Positions 40,018 through 51,578 of a stretch of DNA of 64,000 nucleotides are shown here, in pieces. The stretch comes from Gracilaria domingensis. Lineage: Eukaryota > Rhodophyta > Florideophyceae > Gracilariales > Gracilariaceae. Under the pieces are notes generated by a model, which did no database searches, had not been told where the DNA came from, and worked only from the letters and a program-made list of their open reading frames with translations. Both the position numbers and the translations under genes were made by a program. Numbering within the stretch: position 1 is the first letter of the stretch; each line of letters opens with the position of its first letter. Where the stretch lies: positions 28,933 through 92,932 of the forward strand of contig VCMS01000269.1 in assembly GCA_022539475.1 (NCBI GenBank), written 5' to 3'.

Positions 40018-40882
40018 GTGCGCATGATGAACCATCGCGGAAATTCAACTGCCGCCCAAATGGGGACCCACAGGAGGCGCTCCCGCCATGTAGCAGCTTT
40101 CACGTTACACTGTGCAGCGGTACCGGCTGGCGTTCCGTCCGATGCCAAAGCTGCTGCTTCTCAAATTCGCCAATCCATTCGAACTGCACTGATATCCGGT
40201 CGCCGTCGAGTATGCGTCGACACCTTACTCGCGGCCATAGACCCTCTCACGAATGTTTGACGACCCGGCAGCAGAGGTGGTTTTCAGCGCACTCGTAGAA
40301 TCCGTGCAACCTCTGCTATCGGACTCGGAACCATCTGTGCAGGTCGTGGTGTCGGGGTCTGCTGGGGCGCTTCGCGTGCAGAAGTGGTTGGCACGTTCGC
40401 AGTTTCAGGGCGTTTCGGTTGACGTTTTGGGTGCTGAGGAACGTCATGATGCGCGTTCGGTGGTTGTGATAGATCCTCCGACTGGACGGGGAGTCCTTCA
40501 ATTTCGCAGACTACTGCGCGAAGCCCATGGTCGCGAAGCACACGTGGTAGTACATAACCAACCTCGAGAAGATTCTCTTTACAAATTATTAGGCTTTGGG
40601 GGATACCTTCCTATGGAAATGATGCGGTACGAGTCGGCGTTTATGATGGCACCGTTTGCGCTGCAAGATTCTGAAGGTGCATCCGGCGGAAGATTTGTAG
40701 TTTTGAGACAATATCCTGGACCGTGGCAGCTGTGGAGGTATTTTGGAGAAGATTCGTCAATGCTGAAAGTTGGCAGCGAGCGTAGAGTTGATGGTGCTGA
40801 CGAGTACAAGCTTTGTCAAGAGTTCAAAAGCCGGCCGGGTAGTGAGGAATTGATACAAGCCATCAGCAACGTGTTGGGGTGA
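40018..40882 (+). CDS. DUF1995 (LPA3-like) protein, probably plastid, with one frame shift
   Basis: The N-terminal part (from 40018) gives a basic, Ser/Ala-rich leader and then QIRQSIRTALISGRRRVCVDTLL, which fits the start of the DUF1995 domain. The rest (frame from 40253) carries the domain core: DVLGAEERHDARSVVVIDPP, LLGFGGYLPME and the signature RQYPGPWQLWRYFGED. The two parts are in different frames and meet at about 40250 with only a few bases of overlap, too little for an intron. So either a one- or two-base sequence error or a true frameshift separates them. In plants LPA3 helps photosystem II assembly, and other DUF1995 proteins are plastid-located. The stop lies 3 bp from that of the convergent gene. 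Confidence 0.7.
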
Positions 40883-40885
40883 GTA

Positions 40886-41815
40886 TCACTCTATTACGGC
40901 GCTTTGGTAGTGGTTGTGAAGTAAGGGGTCAGCGTTGGTATCTTTGTACAGGAAATATCGCGTGGGCTGCGTTCCAAGCGCCGCGTACCACTGCAAGACG
41001 AATGGAGCCAAGTATATAACGTCCCCCGCGGCAACGTGAAAGTAAGAATCGGAGAGACGATAAATTCCTTGCCCCTGGAGCATGAGAAGTCCATGCTGAT
41101 TGTAGTGCACTTCTTTCACGTTGAGATATTCTCCTGGATGAAAATCCATGATATGAATGTTGAAATCGTATGCCGGATTAGAAGGGTCCAGCAAGCGACG
41201 AAGTTCAAAAACTTCGCCCGCGACCGGTTCAGGATGTATATCGCCCTCGGAGCCAATCACGGAAGGTGGAGTATTCTTGACGGTGTTGACACGATCAATC
41301 TGCACAAAATGAGCTTCAGTCGGAACGTCAATGGACAAGGACTGGTCGTGCGGGGCGACGTATACAAAAGAGCCCGGCGTGAGCGAGGTGAGGACTGAAC
41401 CATTGGTGACACTGAGAGCTCCAAGCAAGACATAAATCAAACGCTCCAGATTGGATGGCGCAGACGGAAAGGTCACCGGCTGAGGCAAAATGGCCGAAGC
41501 AGAGGCGTTCACCAAGTACATGCTGAAATGGGCGCCCAGCGCCGGCGTGACGACGGCGGCGGCGGTAAGAGATCCGCTCCATCCAGGCGGCGGCGCGCCG
41601 TACACGCGCGAGTCAGGCGCTATGAGCGCGTGCGAATGAGGCACGAACACGGAACGAGTGTGGCCAGGAGACAGATGCGGCTCCGCGTCGACGGCGTCGA
41701 AGTAATCATAAGAATCACATTGCGAGCACGTCTCGCACGCGCTGGCGTCGCGCGCGGCGAGCAGAGCGAGCAGCAGCAGCAGAAGGGGCGACGAGCCTCC
41801 GACGCACAAAGGCAT
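40886..41815 (-). CDS. UGLYAH: (S)-ureidoglycine aminohydrolase (bicupin)
   Basis: From the Met at 41815 (MPLCVGGSS) there are 309 residues, close to the 298 of the Arabidopsis enzyme; longer starts up to 41896 exist. The chosen start gives a clean signal peptide (LLLLLLALLAARDASA), as expected for the ER-located plant enzyme. Two cupin domains follow. The second, with DFNIHIMDFHPGE, VKEVHYNQHGLL, GQGIYRL and AGDVIYLAPFVLQWYAALG, is highly typical and contains the His/Glu/Gln manganese ligands (E-x-H-x-N-Q-H). It converts ureidoglycine to ureidoglycolate and ammonia in purine breakdown, so the alga can recover nitrogen from allantoin. One exon; convergent with the DUF1995 gene and divergent from sulfite reductase. 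Confidence 0.92.
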   Translation of the reverse strand: MPLCVGGSSPLLLLLLALLAARDASACETCSQCDSYDYFDAVDAEPHLSPGHTRSVFVPHSHALIAPDSRVYGAPPPGWSGSLTAAAVVTPALGAHFSMYLVNASASAILPQPVTFPSAPSNLERLIYVLLGALSVTNGSVLTSLTPGSFVYVAPHDQSLSIDVPTEAHFVQIDRVNTVKNTPPSVIGSEGDIHPEPVAGEVFELRRLLDPSNPAYDFNIHIMDFHPGEYLNVKEVHYNQHGLLMLQGQGIYRLSDSYFHVAAGDVIYLAPFVLQWYAALGTQPTRYFLYKDTNADPLLHNHYQSAVIE

Positions 41816-42244
41816 TTCGCGGGTCGGCGACGCGGCGCTTCGATGCGCCATGCGGGCGCGCGCGCCGAGATCAGCGAGCGTGCTGGGCAGATGCATGGCG
41901 CATGCACCAGGCGCGTATCTACAGGCGCGTATCTACAACGTGTCCACCGTAGAAATAGGGCTCCCGGCGTATGGCGCGCTGTCCGGTGGCGCGCTATAAG
42001 CCGGGTGGGACGGCTTACAGACTGCCTGGGCGTTTTGATTGGCGCGCGAGCGGGATGCGCGACGGCGCGTCGCAACGAGGTGCGATCTCATTCGCGAAGG
42101 CGCCAGATCACGTGGCGCGTCTGCAGATTCGCCGCCCCCGTGCGCGGCGCTTTTGAGGCGTTCCGCCGAGCTGCCGCCCGGCCGCGGTTCGGCGCGGCAT
42201 CTCTCGCTCTTGTTTCGCCGCGCCTGTTTCACTTGGTTGTCCAC
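41816..42244. promoter_or_regulatory. GC-rich divergent promoter region
   Basis: This 430-bp head-to-head spacer between ureidoglycine aminohydrolase and sulfite reductase includes a repeated GCGCGTATCTACA at about 41909-41936. Both neighbours serve nutrient assimilation (nitrogen and sulfur), so shared control is possible but not shown. Confidence 0.5.
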
Positions 42245-44724
42245 ATGAACGCGCGTCCTGCTTTCCTCCCGTTCTCGCCCTCCACGGCCTTTCATGGCCA
42301 GCGCCTCCATGTTCCTGCGCCGCAGCAGCACCGGCCCGTGCTGCATTCGCACGGAATCGTCGTACAGGTGTGTTTCTTGCGTCAATCAGCAACGCTTCGT
42401 GTATCGGACACTGACCATCGTTCTCTTTTGTTCCCTTTTCGCTTGCGCGTTCCTCTCGTCCACAGGCGGTTGCGGCGAAGCCCAAGGCCGACAGCGTCAA
42501 GAAGTTGTCGAAGGTAGAAGGCCTCAAGTCTGCGTCAAAGCAGCTTCGTTATCCTTTGCCAGAGCAACTCGCAAATGACGAGATTTTTATCAATGAGAAC
42601 GCCATCCAGATCATGAAGTTCCATGGGTCGTATCAGCAGGATGATCGCGAAGCCCGCGCCCCTGGAATGCAGAAAAAGTATCAGTTCATGCTACGCTTGA
42701 AGATGCCAGCCGGTGATTTCCCTGCTTCTATGTATAAGGTCCTGGATGACATTGCGACAAAGTATGGAAACAACACCCTTCGAGCCACCACTCGCTGTGC
42801 TTGGCAAGTTCATGGTGTGCTGAAGGCCAATCTCAAGAATGTCTTCTCTTCAATTATGAACGCAGGTGGATCTTGTGTTGGGGCATGTGGCGATCTTTCT
42901 CGAAATGTTATGTGCACGCCGGCCCCCTTCACCAACCCGCTTTACTCCCATGCCAGATTTGTGTCTCGTATGTTGGGCGAGTTATTCGCTCCCCAGACTG
43001 GCGCCTTCTCTGAAATTTGGCTAGATGGCGAAAAAGCGGCTACATTGGAGTTCTGGAAAAAGGACTTGGACATGGACAAGGTGCGCGAGATCATGCGCTA
43101 CGACAATGGAAACGGTATGGTGTTCAACGGCCATGAAGAGCCGATATATGGCGAGACATACCTACCGCGAAAGTTCAAGATTGGTGTCACCGTTCCTGGT
43201 GATAACTCTATCGACATTTACACTCAGGACATTGGGGTTGTGTGTATCCCAGATAGAACAGGGAAAGTGATTGGCTATAATATCATCGTTGGTGGTGGCA
43301 TGGGTCGCTCCCATCGAAAAGAGTCCACTTTCCCCCGAATTGGTGACCATCTTGGATATGTTTCGGCAGACAAATTGTGGGAAGCTCTTAAGGCCATCGT
43401 AGCGACTCAAAGAGATCACGGAAACCGTAGCGTGCGACTCAACGCGAGAATGAAGTATTTGGTAGACCGCCTGGGAATTGACGCCTTCCGCTCCCTTGTT
43501 GAATCTTATTTCGGAGAGCCGTTCGAACCCTATAGGGAACTTAAGCCATGGAAGTACGAGGACTGGCTCGGATGGCATGAGCAAGGAGATGGAAATCTGT
43601 TCTTAGGCCTCTTCATTGAGAATGGTCGCATTAAGGATGCAGGTGATTTCAAGTTGCGAACAGCGCTTCGTAGAATTATTGACGCGTATGAATTCGACCT
43701 AGTCGTTACTCCCAATCAAAACATCATTCTGAAGAACATCACTCCTGACCAGAAGAATGGAATCGAAGCAATTTTGGAGGAACATTCGGTTAAACTTGCC
43801 GAAGAATATGACGATAATCATCGTATTTCAATGGCATGTCCTGCATTACCTCTGTGCGGTTTGGCCGTCACTGAAGCTGAAAGGTTCATGCCAGCTGTCG
43901 TTGAGAGAATGAACGCACTTTTCGCAAGGCATGGCGTAACTACGCCTATCACCATGAGGATGACTGGATGTCCGAACGGATGTGCACGCCCGTACATGGC
44001 AGAGCTTGGTTTTGTCGGATCTGGACCAAACGCATATCAACTATGGCTTGGTGGCGCAGCAAACCAAACTCGACTCGCTTTCACGTACTTGGAGAAAGTG
44101 AAGGAAACAGATTTCGAGAGTGTTTTGTCTCCCATACTTGCGATGTATACGTCAAAGAGAAGAAAGGGAGAGACGTTCGGGGACTTCTGTTTCCGAATGG
44201 GAAAAGAAGAGCTGTTGTTGTATTCCGAAAACTTCATGACCGCAAATACGGTGGTGAAGAGCGCTGTGGTTGAAGCTCCCGTGAAAGGCAACTCTGTTAA
44301 GAAGGCAACTGCTGTCCTTAAGACGGCTGAACAATCTGCGCCCGCGTTTGAAGCAAAGATGAGTTCGAGGCCGAAAGCGAAGGTAACCGTCGCTCGTGGA
44401 CCTGCGAAGATCACGGTTCTTGGCTCAAATGGCAAGGAAGAAGAAACTTCATCTGTGACGAAGGACACCGCTTCTGGTCCGACTGCAACTCACGACGGAT
44501 CGCCAAGAGAATCTTCCAGCAACAACCCTTCTGCCAACCAGAAAGGGGCTCCGGCGAAGAAGGGTAAAAAGCCAAGACCACGTCTCACAGTTAGCGATGA
44601 GATCATGGAACGCCTGAAGAACATTGCAGCACTGCGTGATATGTCTGCGTCGAATGTTGCCGATGAGATCATTTCCACGTATTTGGCTGGAGTGGAAGAC
44701 GAAGATGTCGGCATGGATATCTGA
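42245..44724 (+). CDS. SIR: ferredoxin-dependent sulfite reductase with C-terminal RHH-like domain
   Basis: Exon 1 (42245-42367) and exon 2 (42466-44724) join in phase 0 across a 98-bp intron (GTGTGT donor, CACAG acceptor), giving 793 residues. Exon 1 supplies the leader MNARPAFLPFSPSTAFHG, a Phe-containing plastid transit peptide. The body has both ferredoxin nitrite/sulfite reductase repeats. The siroheme-4Fe4S cysteines are present: CPALPLC near residue 499 and TGCPNGC near residue 543. Arg/Lys residues of the sulfite site (for example TLRATTRCAWQVHG) are typical of SiR rather than nitrite reductase. After residue about 640 an extra Lys/Ser-rich linker leads to RPRLTVSDEIMERLKNIAAL...SASNVADEIISTYL, which has the strand-helix-helix pattern of ribbon-helix-helix DNA-binding proteins. 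It reduces sulfite to sulfide in the plastid. Confidence 0.92.
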
Positions 44725-47700
44725 AGTATTTCATAGTTTTGAAGGATTGTTGTCTATATTGCTCAATCATTAGAGGGAAGCCGCTTTATTCCAGTAGCGG
44801 TTCGTTCGACGAACTTGTTGCAAAGTTTCATGATGATGAACACAGGTTGTTGTGCTAAGGGAAAGAGTAGATTGTTGCACGGTCGATGCGTAAAGTCATA
44901 GCTTCCATGGCTAATGTGTAAAGGGCGTTGACTTGGCATAAAATTACGTGCTCAAGAGGTTCGTAAGTGGATGGTCGTCGTTGTGCAAGTCGTATATCAA
45001 GTAACAGGCAACTTTTCTGGACCATTAGATAGATTTACACATATTATCGGTATACGATCAAGCGTACAACACAGACACACTTTGTCTACGATACAAAGCG
45101 AGAAGGGCAATACAGGCTCTTTGTCTACAAGAAAGCCTTCTGCTCGGAGAGGGCTTTCCGAGTGTAGCTTCTGCAGACACGAATGGTACGAATGAATGAA
45201 TGAATGAGGCCTTCATTTATGAAATAACGGAACGTTTTCGCTAGAGCGCCGCGTTGGCCTCCTGTGTGAGGGCAAGGCGTCGGCGGTTGACCGCCACAGC
45301 TGTGAGCTGCAGGACCGTTCTCTCAAGGCGTAGCATAAGCGTGTGGTACTCCGTGATGGGATTTGAGCCACAGACACTGCTGGTGTACTCCAGATCGTGG
45401 TATAGATCTCGTTGGGTTTGAGACTCTTGGAGGTCGGAGGAATGCGATCTGTTTGAGTGAGGCAGGCTATAGGAAATAAGAGCGTGGACAGTTCTAATTC
45501 AAACAAACAGTGCTACAGAGACCTAATTAGACAAAAGTTCGAGCTTCAAGACGCTCCGTGGTTTAGAAGCTAGCTACACATAGAAAGTAGATTCTATAAG
45601 AACTATTAATGGCATCCTATCGCGGAGATTCGCGATCAGAAAGGAGGTCAGAGGGCACAAAGCCTTCTGACGCTCAATTTCTTGGTGCTGTATAGATATC
45701 TTTGGCTAGGAATGGGGACACAGGCCTCCTCGTCGAATGAAACAGCGTCACTGGGCCCAGGGACACTGCGCCTTGCTGGTCCGGTGGCGTCGTAATCCAG
45801 CTCTACACGAAGCCAGAGCACCTAAAGTCGATGGATTCCGACAGGGACCTCGTTATGTTCAAGTTGCAGGGAATTGACTTCAATCCAAATAGGGCTACCT
45901 TGCCCAGGTGAAGACTGCAAATTCTCAAGCGATGCTCCGAGTGTGAGAAGTGATACTGCCCGAAAGGTTGTACTCGTTAGATGGAGCTTCAAAGATGTTT
46001 TGTGAGATTTGGCAACCACAAGCTTCGTTATTATTATGTGATATACAACATATGTAACTATCATAAATTCATGAAATGTATCTCAAGTGATCTTGGATGC
46101 CCCTGCAGTTCTTCCGTGAGAAGCATATAACTGGGCTGACCACCGCTGAACTGCTCTCGCATAATTCGTGCCAGTTATCTGCGGGGAAACGAAGGTTGAG
46201 CGTTGCAAGTAATTGTAACTTTTCGAAACCCCTTGGAGTTCAGTTACAGAATCTCACCGGCCGGTAGATAATGGAATTTCTGGGAAGCAGGAAGAAGATA
46301 TATTTGGAACGAAAGCTTTAGTGGGAAGGATGAAATATTCTTTCAGCCGCGGACAGTGCACATAACTTTGGCCGCGGCCCTAGTGCAGCTCCTTTGTCAC
46401 CAGCGGTGACTCACCGCCGCCTTACGTTCCAGTGTAAGTAACGATTGTATACAGTCTATAGGATATGCAGCAAAAGGCAGCAACGTACAGATTGGTGTCG
46501 GTAAATTCGGTGTATGCATTTGCATGCTAGATCACGGGAGGGAAAGCTTGGCCAAACATGCGCTCGTACGATGTGCCATCAATGACAGACGAAAAAGACT
46601 TCTCAGAATCTACGCCAAGGGCACAACTTGCTGGACATTCACCGTATTTGCATCCTTCGGATACTTAAGAGGGAAGGATAGGAACCTGGCTCTAAGAGCT
46701 GCAGTTGCGGACCGAGAATTCTTGCGGGAAGTGCAGGAAAAAGCACTTACTCTAATGTGCCTGTTGAGTTTTTATTTGTATGAGTTATATCAACAATCGA
46801 GTGCCCGGTTATCGCACGAGGTTGTTGATGTAACTCATACTAATCGCAATGTAATGTTACAAACGTTATGTACGTGTACACGAACTGTTACAAGATTTTT
46901 GTAACGATTGACTTGTGTGCGGCTTAGCGTGGACTGACATCGCTCGTGGCTATTGCTGAAGACTCTTTTCCTATTAACACGCTATTGTATGTCCAATTGA
47001 TCTCTGAATTGAGATCAAATTCAGGTTCGCAATCAACCATTCGCAGTCTCCTACTTCTAAATTTGGGAAGTGTTCAAACCCAAACCCCATTCAAATGTTT
47101 TATTAGGGTAGACTGTTCGTCCTCTTCAGTTCGCCCCCCAAAATGAAATGATTTTGAACATGTTCCAATGGTCCTCGCTTCCACCGGCATATCTGCGCTT
47201 TGAACCTAATTATTCTCCAGACGATGCTGCGCGAACAAGGCTGTTACCGGATTTGCCGCCTCTCACTGCCACCTGCTTTCGTCAGCAGCGCCCATACTGC
47301 GAAATATGCACTTACTCGGGGAAGTATTGACCCTATCTGTATAGCACTTCAAAGTAGAGTCGATGTCCTCAAAATGGTTCTTTTCAATGGAGCATGTGTC
47401 TGATAGTTAATAGCGGTCGTAATTCTGGTGAGCTTGAGTCTGCGTAAAAGTGCTACACGAAAAACAGTCTCCTGCTACACATAAACTTCGGTTTTGATTG
47501 CCCGCCAAATACCTTGGATACCAAGCCTCAGTTCTGAGCAACGCAAATATCGTACCTATTAAGCTCAATAAACATTTTACAGAACACAACTAAGGATTTG
47601 GTGGCCATGCGGAAGGTACAGCCCTTCTTCCAAGAGAGAATGAAACTCGTCACTGATACTAAGAGAAGAGGTAGCTCTCAAATCCGAGCACTTTTCTACA

Positions 47701-47776
47701 TCTGATATGTCAAGAGCAATCCCATGTCTTCAAGCTAAATGACACAGTGGCTTGAAGAATTCCACTACATTTTATC
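44725..47776. other. 3-kb region without a recognisable gene
   Basis: Only short frames occur, none with family motifs (the longest are 126 residues at 46524 and 97 at 45213, minus). An ATGA microsatellite lies at about 45190-45208. Inverted repeats include arms at about 46783-46797 and 46824-46838 and GTTACAA/TTGTAAC near 46886-46904. An unrecognised gene with introns cannot be excluded. Confidence 0.5.
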
Positions 47777-48355
47777 TTACGAGTGCAGGCACAAGTTCAA
47801 GTTGTATGCCACGCCAAGCAAATATGTTATTGGTCCATCTAACCAACCATGTAGATGCTCTTCGAAGTGAAAGATGGGCAAGGCGTCAGTTAGACGGCAC
47901 TCGTGATCACGAAGAAACTTAATTCCATCAATTGTCTCATTCATCCCCATGGCAAACCTTTCGCGCGTTGGGCCTCTAGGCCTCAGAACAATCTGATGAC
48001 TTGGCTGCTCCTGCTCGCAGTAGTCGTTAAGCATATAAGATTCGATATCTTCTGGGAGCGCAATACGAGGAAGTTCTATGAATGTCGGTTCCTGTCTTCC
48101 AATCCTCACAATAAATTGATGCGGACATTCATATCGATTCTCTTCGAAGTGAAAGTCAGACTGAAGTGGCCTGTAACGAATATCAGTGTTATTGACTGAC
48201 ACTGATGACATAGATGTGAAATAGGTCGGACCGCATGGCGTTGTTATTTCAATTGAGCGACCTACAATTGAGGGCGAAAACGGTAGAGAAACGGGGCATG
48301 TTGAAGAGAATACACCGCTGGCCAGAATGAGCATTACGAACAGGGTTTGGATCAT
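47777..48355 (-). CDS. secreted protein, unknown family
   Basis: A single frame of 192 residues starts with a clear signal peptide (MIQTLFVMLILASGVFSS). The mature part is about 170 residues, polar, with six cysteines and one N-glycosylation site (NNT, and possibly NET). It has no membrane anchor and no family I recognise. It is flanked by long gene-poor stretches. A polar secreted product in the apoplast or vacuole is inferred only from the signal sequence. Confidence 0.6.
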   Translation of the reverse strand: MIQTLFVMLILASGVFSSTCPVSLPFSPSIVGRSIEITTPCGPTYFTSMSSVSVNNTDIRYRPLQSDFHFEENRYECPHQFIVRIGRQEPTFIELPRIALPEDIESYMLNDYCEQEQPSHQIVLRPRGPTRERFAMGMNETIDGIKFLRDHECRLTDALPIFHFEEHLHGWLDGPITYLLGVAYNLNLCLHS

Positions 48356-51300
48356 TTTCGAACTGGTTTGCAGAAGGAGCTTGGGGCGCTATTTGAAGAT
48401 GGGAGTAAACTCAACGCGAAACGAGAAGATAAGCTAAATGTGTCTCCAATAAAGGAAAAAGGAAGCGGGGAGTAGATTGCCACATCTCTTATATAGTGAG
48501 ATAAGGACCAGAGCAAGATTAAAATCATCAAAACGGACATACATGATGACAAACAGGATTTCATCCGATGAGCAGGAACTACAGCAAATTTCTAATTTCG
48601 ATTGTTTACTGCTTCAAACTGGCCTCGAGTTGCTTGACAACATAGCATCATGCCATGTTGTCGCGTTCTCGCCCGAACAAACTTACGATAACCCCTGTCG
48701 CTGTGAGTTTGGGAGACAAGCACAGAAAGAATGTAGTACAATGAAAAACTGGAATGCAATATGTTGAAGGAGACGTGATACAATGCTTTCAAAGCGCTCT
48801 TTGTGTATTCATATCAGATTGGTTTATATCACTCAAGCCACACGAGGAAAACCAGCAATGAAATTTGGTTTGAATCTGCATCCAGCACGAGGATATAGGA
48901 TATCAAATGCACCACAGGTACCTTTGTACTCTATACCCAAACCCAGTTGTACCCAAACTTCTGTCTTTCAATCATCTGCACCCAAAAAATGAAAATATAT
49001 AATAAAATTAAACTATTGTCAAATTTCAGACCTAATTTTGTTGTTAATTGTGTTTTTTGAGGGACAAAAAGTCTCTTTATCGTGTCGGTGGTGCCAAACT
49101 TTGTACGTTTGGTTAAGGAGGTTTGTGCCTCCCTGAGCATTTTAGTAATCAACCCTTCCAATGCAGTTCCATTTGCCACCATTGTCACAACCCCTTTTAG
49201 TGTTTGCTTCTCCTTGTGGGTTTCCGTTTCCCCAGTTTCCTTGCGACCTTCTCTTTAGAACCAAATGTATATTTTTTTGCTGGCCGCTTTTTATTCCTTC
49301 CGCGTTGCAGAAGCGTTTAATGCACAGTAGTAATTCTTCTCAAACCAACCATCGTTTCACACCAAAGCCAAACTTAACACAGTGAACTTACGATATAGGA
49401 TATAAAACATACCCTATACTCAAACTTAGTGGTACCTAAAGATGTCTTTAAGTCATTAACCGCAAAAAACTAAATACTTTTATCACAATAAATTGTTTTC
49501 AAATTGCATTCCCAATGAGTTTCTGAAACACTATAATAGCACGATTTTGACATCATAGAACACAATGACAGTAAAACATCTGCCCCAGAAAGATCCACCG
49601 ACTCTCTCATTTTGTTTCGCTCTTTACTTCTAACACAGAAGAATTTTTGAACCAAAGTACCTTCTCAACATATACAAAACTGTACTCATAACCTAAAAAT
49701 TATATCATACACAACAATAATATAACAATTTACAAAACATAAATATCTAAACCCTGATTGTGTACAACTCTCTACAAACTTAGACAAGTCTATGTACGAT
49801 ATTGGAATGTAATAAAACTTTTCTCTATTGCTCTATAAAGGCATTCCTTTATTTGTTGTTCATAATTGAGATAAAAACATGTAACTAATATGCTATGTTC
49901 ATATAATTTTAAAACAGTAAAAGCACATTATCCATCTTTATCCCTCGCATTCTAACCATAAAATAAATATAGTCACAATACCTCTCGACAACTTCTTCCT
50001 TAAATCATATTCAATTTCAGTGCAAGATTCGAACGAAAAAGATAAATTACAATTAATTAAATTGATTTAGCCATACTCTTCAATCAACGCAACGTAACGG
50101 ATATTTTAATCAAAGAGCTATAATAAACACATTGACCCAAGACGCAGTACTTAGTAATTTCGTTCCACTTGCCGTTTAACGGCAGTCATTTGAACTAATT
50201 GAACTAAGTTGCACATATCTAAAATCGACTGTATAATTTTCTACTCTAGTGATATTCTTCACCATTGCCTTTTTAAAACATTTTTTTATCGTTTCCCTTC
50301 CTTTGAAACAATCCACCTCTAACAATTATAATAAATGTATTCTACCTCATTGAAAATCCATTTTCAAAGCATTCCGCACTTTCCCAAGGTAACATCGAGA
50401 ATGGTCGTATGCTTCTTGATAGGACCAATGAACGAGTAAAATTCTCCCGCAACATATCTGCAGAGAATGTAAGATTTTGAAAACACCCCGGTTATATTTT
50501 CGATCCTATGAAAGAAGACACCCTCTGCGTATAAACTTGAAAAATTATGGTCTTACAAAAGAGTCGTTTTTTGGATCTTTGCCATACCCCATGATATCAA
50601 AAGCTTACCAAATTTCCGAAGTGTAAATTTTGGGCAATAGTATAAAGTGAATAGAAAATCTTTTATGTGCTTTGGAGTGAAATATTGCTCTGCAATTGTG
50701 CAACGATGCAAAACGAACCTCATAAAAGATTAAAAAGTACAGAGCCATTAATATTTACAGAACGTAAATTAAGTGTCAAAAAAACTAAGATAAAAAATTG
50801 TAGAGACCATAAAATTTAAACGCAAGTTTTCGTACCTATACTAATCGGCGCGAGTAGTAACAAACCCAAAGATATCAACACAAAAAAAGCCCAAAAGTAC
50901 AATCCTAAACAGCAAAAGAAGAAAAGGTAGCTCAGCAATACACCTGACAGTCGAACAACAGAAATACAGCAACACGGTCTATCGCAATGTCCGCGTCAAA
51001 ACTGACAACCTACTAGAAAGACACAAGCGGAGTAGCTAGTTAATGCATGACACGATCAAATTTTGTGAGCAAAGCAAGGGCGTTAGTACAATTAAAACTG
51101 CCTGAATGTGCACAAGAGTTAAACGAAGAGCAATACAGTAGGACTTGTAAATAGAAGTAAAGGAACTCAACGCTCAATAGAAAAACAAAAAAACGGGAAG
51201 ATGTTTGATAGCAAAAAAATACAAGCCGTTGTGAACAGAGATGTTGATGCCAAAAAAGAAGGTCGACGGGGGTTATTGGGCTAGATAAGAGAAGATTGAA

Positions 51301-51578
51301 GGCTCTTCCTGAAGGAGGAAATTGCCTCTACAAGCCGTGTTAGTGATCGCGTCTCGAGCTCACGAGTCTTATGTAGAAAGCTGAACTCAGAATATAGTTT
51401 GATTTCGCGTGCTTTCTCTATTCTACCCCTAAAAAAATTAAGGCATTTTCGTGACGTTTGTCTAAAGTGAATAGATCATTTGTTATCCTTTTCGGCGTGC
51501 TGTGCGAGATTATTACCAGGTTTGATGAATATCCTTGTGCCTTCATTCTGTCATTTGAATATTGGTCACTGTTCTCTT
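48356..51578. other. AT-rich, gene-free block
   Basis: From about 49000 to 51570 the base composition falls sharply in G+C and no frame over 60 codons is convincing. A diverged direct repeat (GATATAGGATAT...CTATAC(C/T)CAAAC...GTACC(C/T)AAA) occurs near 48890-48980 and 49391-49455. The lack of coding potential argues against a simple organelle-genome insertion. The block ends at the 5' LTR of the chromovirus. Confidence 0.6.

Noticed and set aside
40190-40255. A 31-bp intron (GTATGC...CATAG) to explain the DUF1995 frame change
   Set aside because: Far shorter than the other introns here (68-145 bp), and removing it would delete residues that fit the domain.
41528-42517. Plus-strand open frame of 329 codons over the aminohydrolase 5' end and the divergent promoter
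   Set aside because: It is antisense to a well-supported gene and driven by high GC. Only its last part (42245-42367) is real, as the first exon of sulfite reductase.
46524-46904. 126-codon open frame in the 3-kb gene-free region
   Set aside because: No signal peptide, domain or conserved motif, and its length is within chance expectation for this composition.
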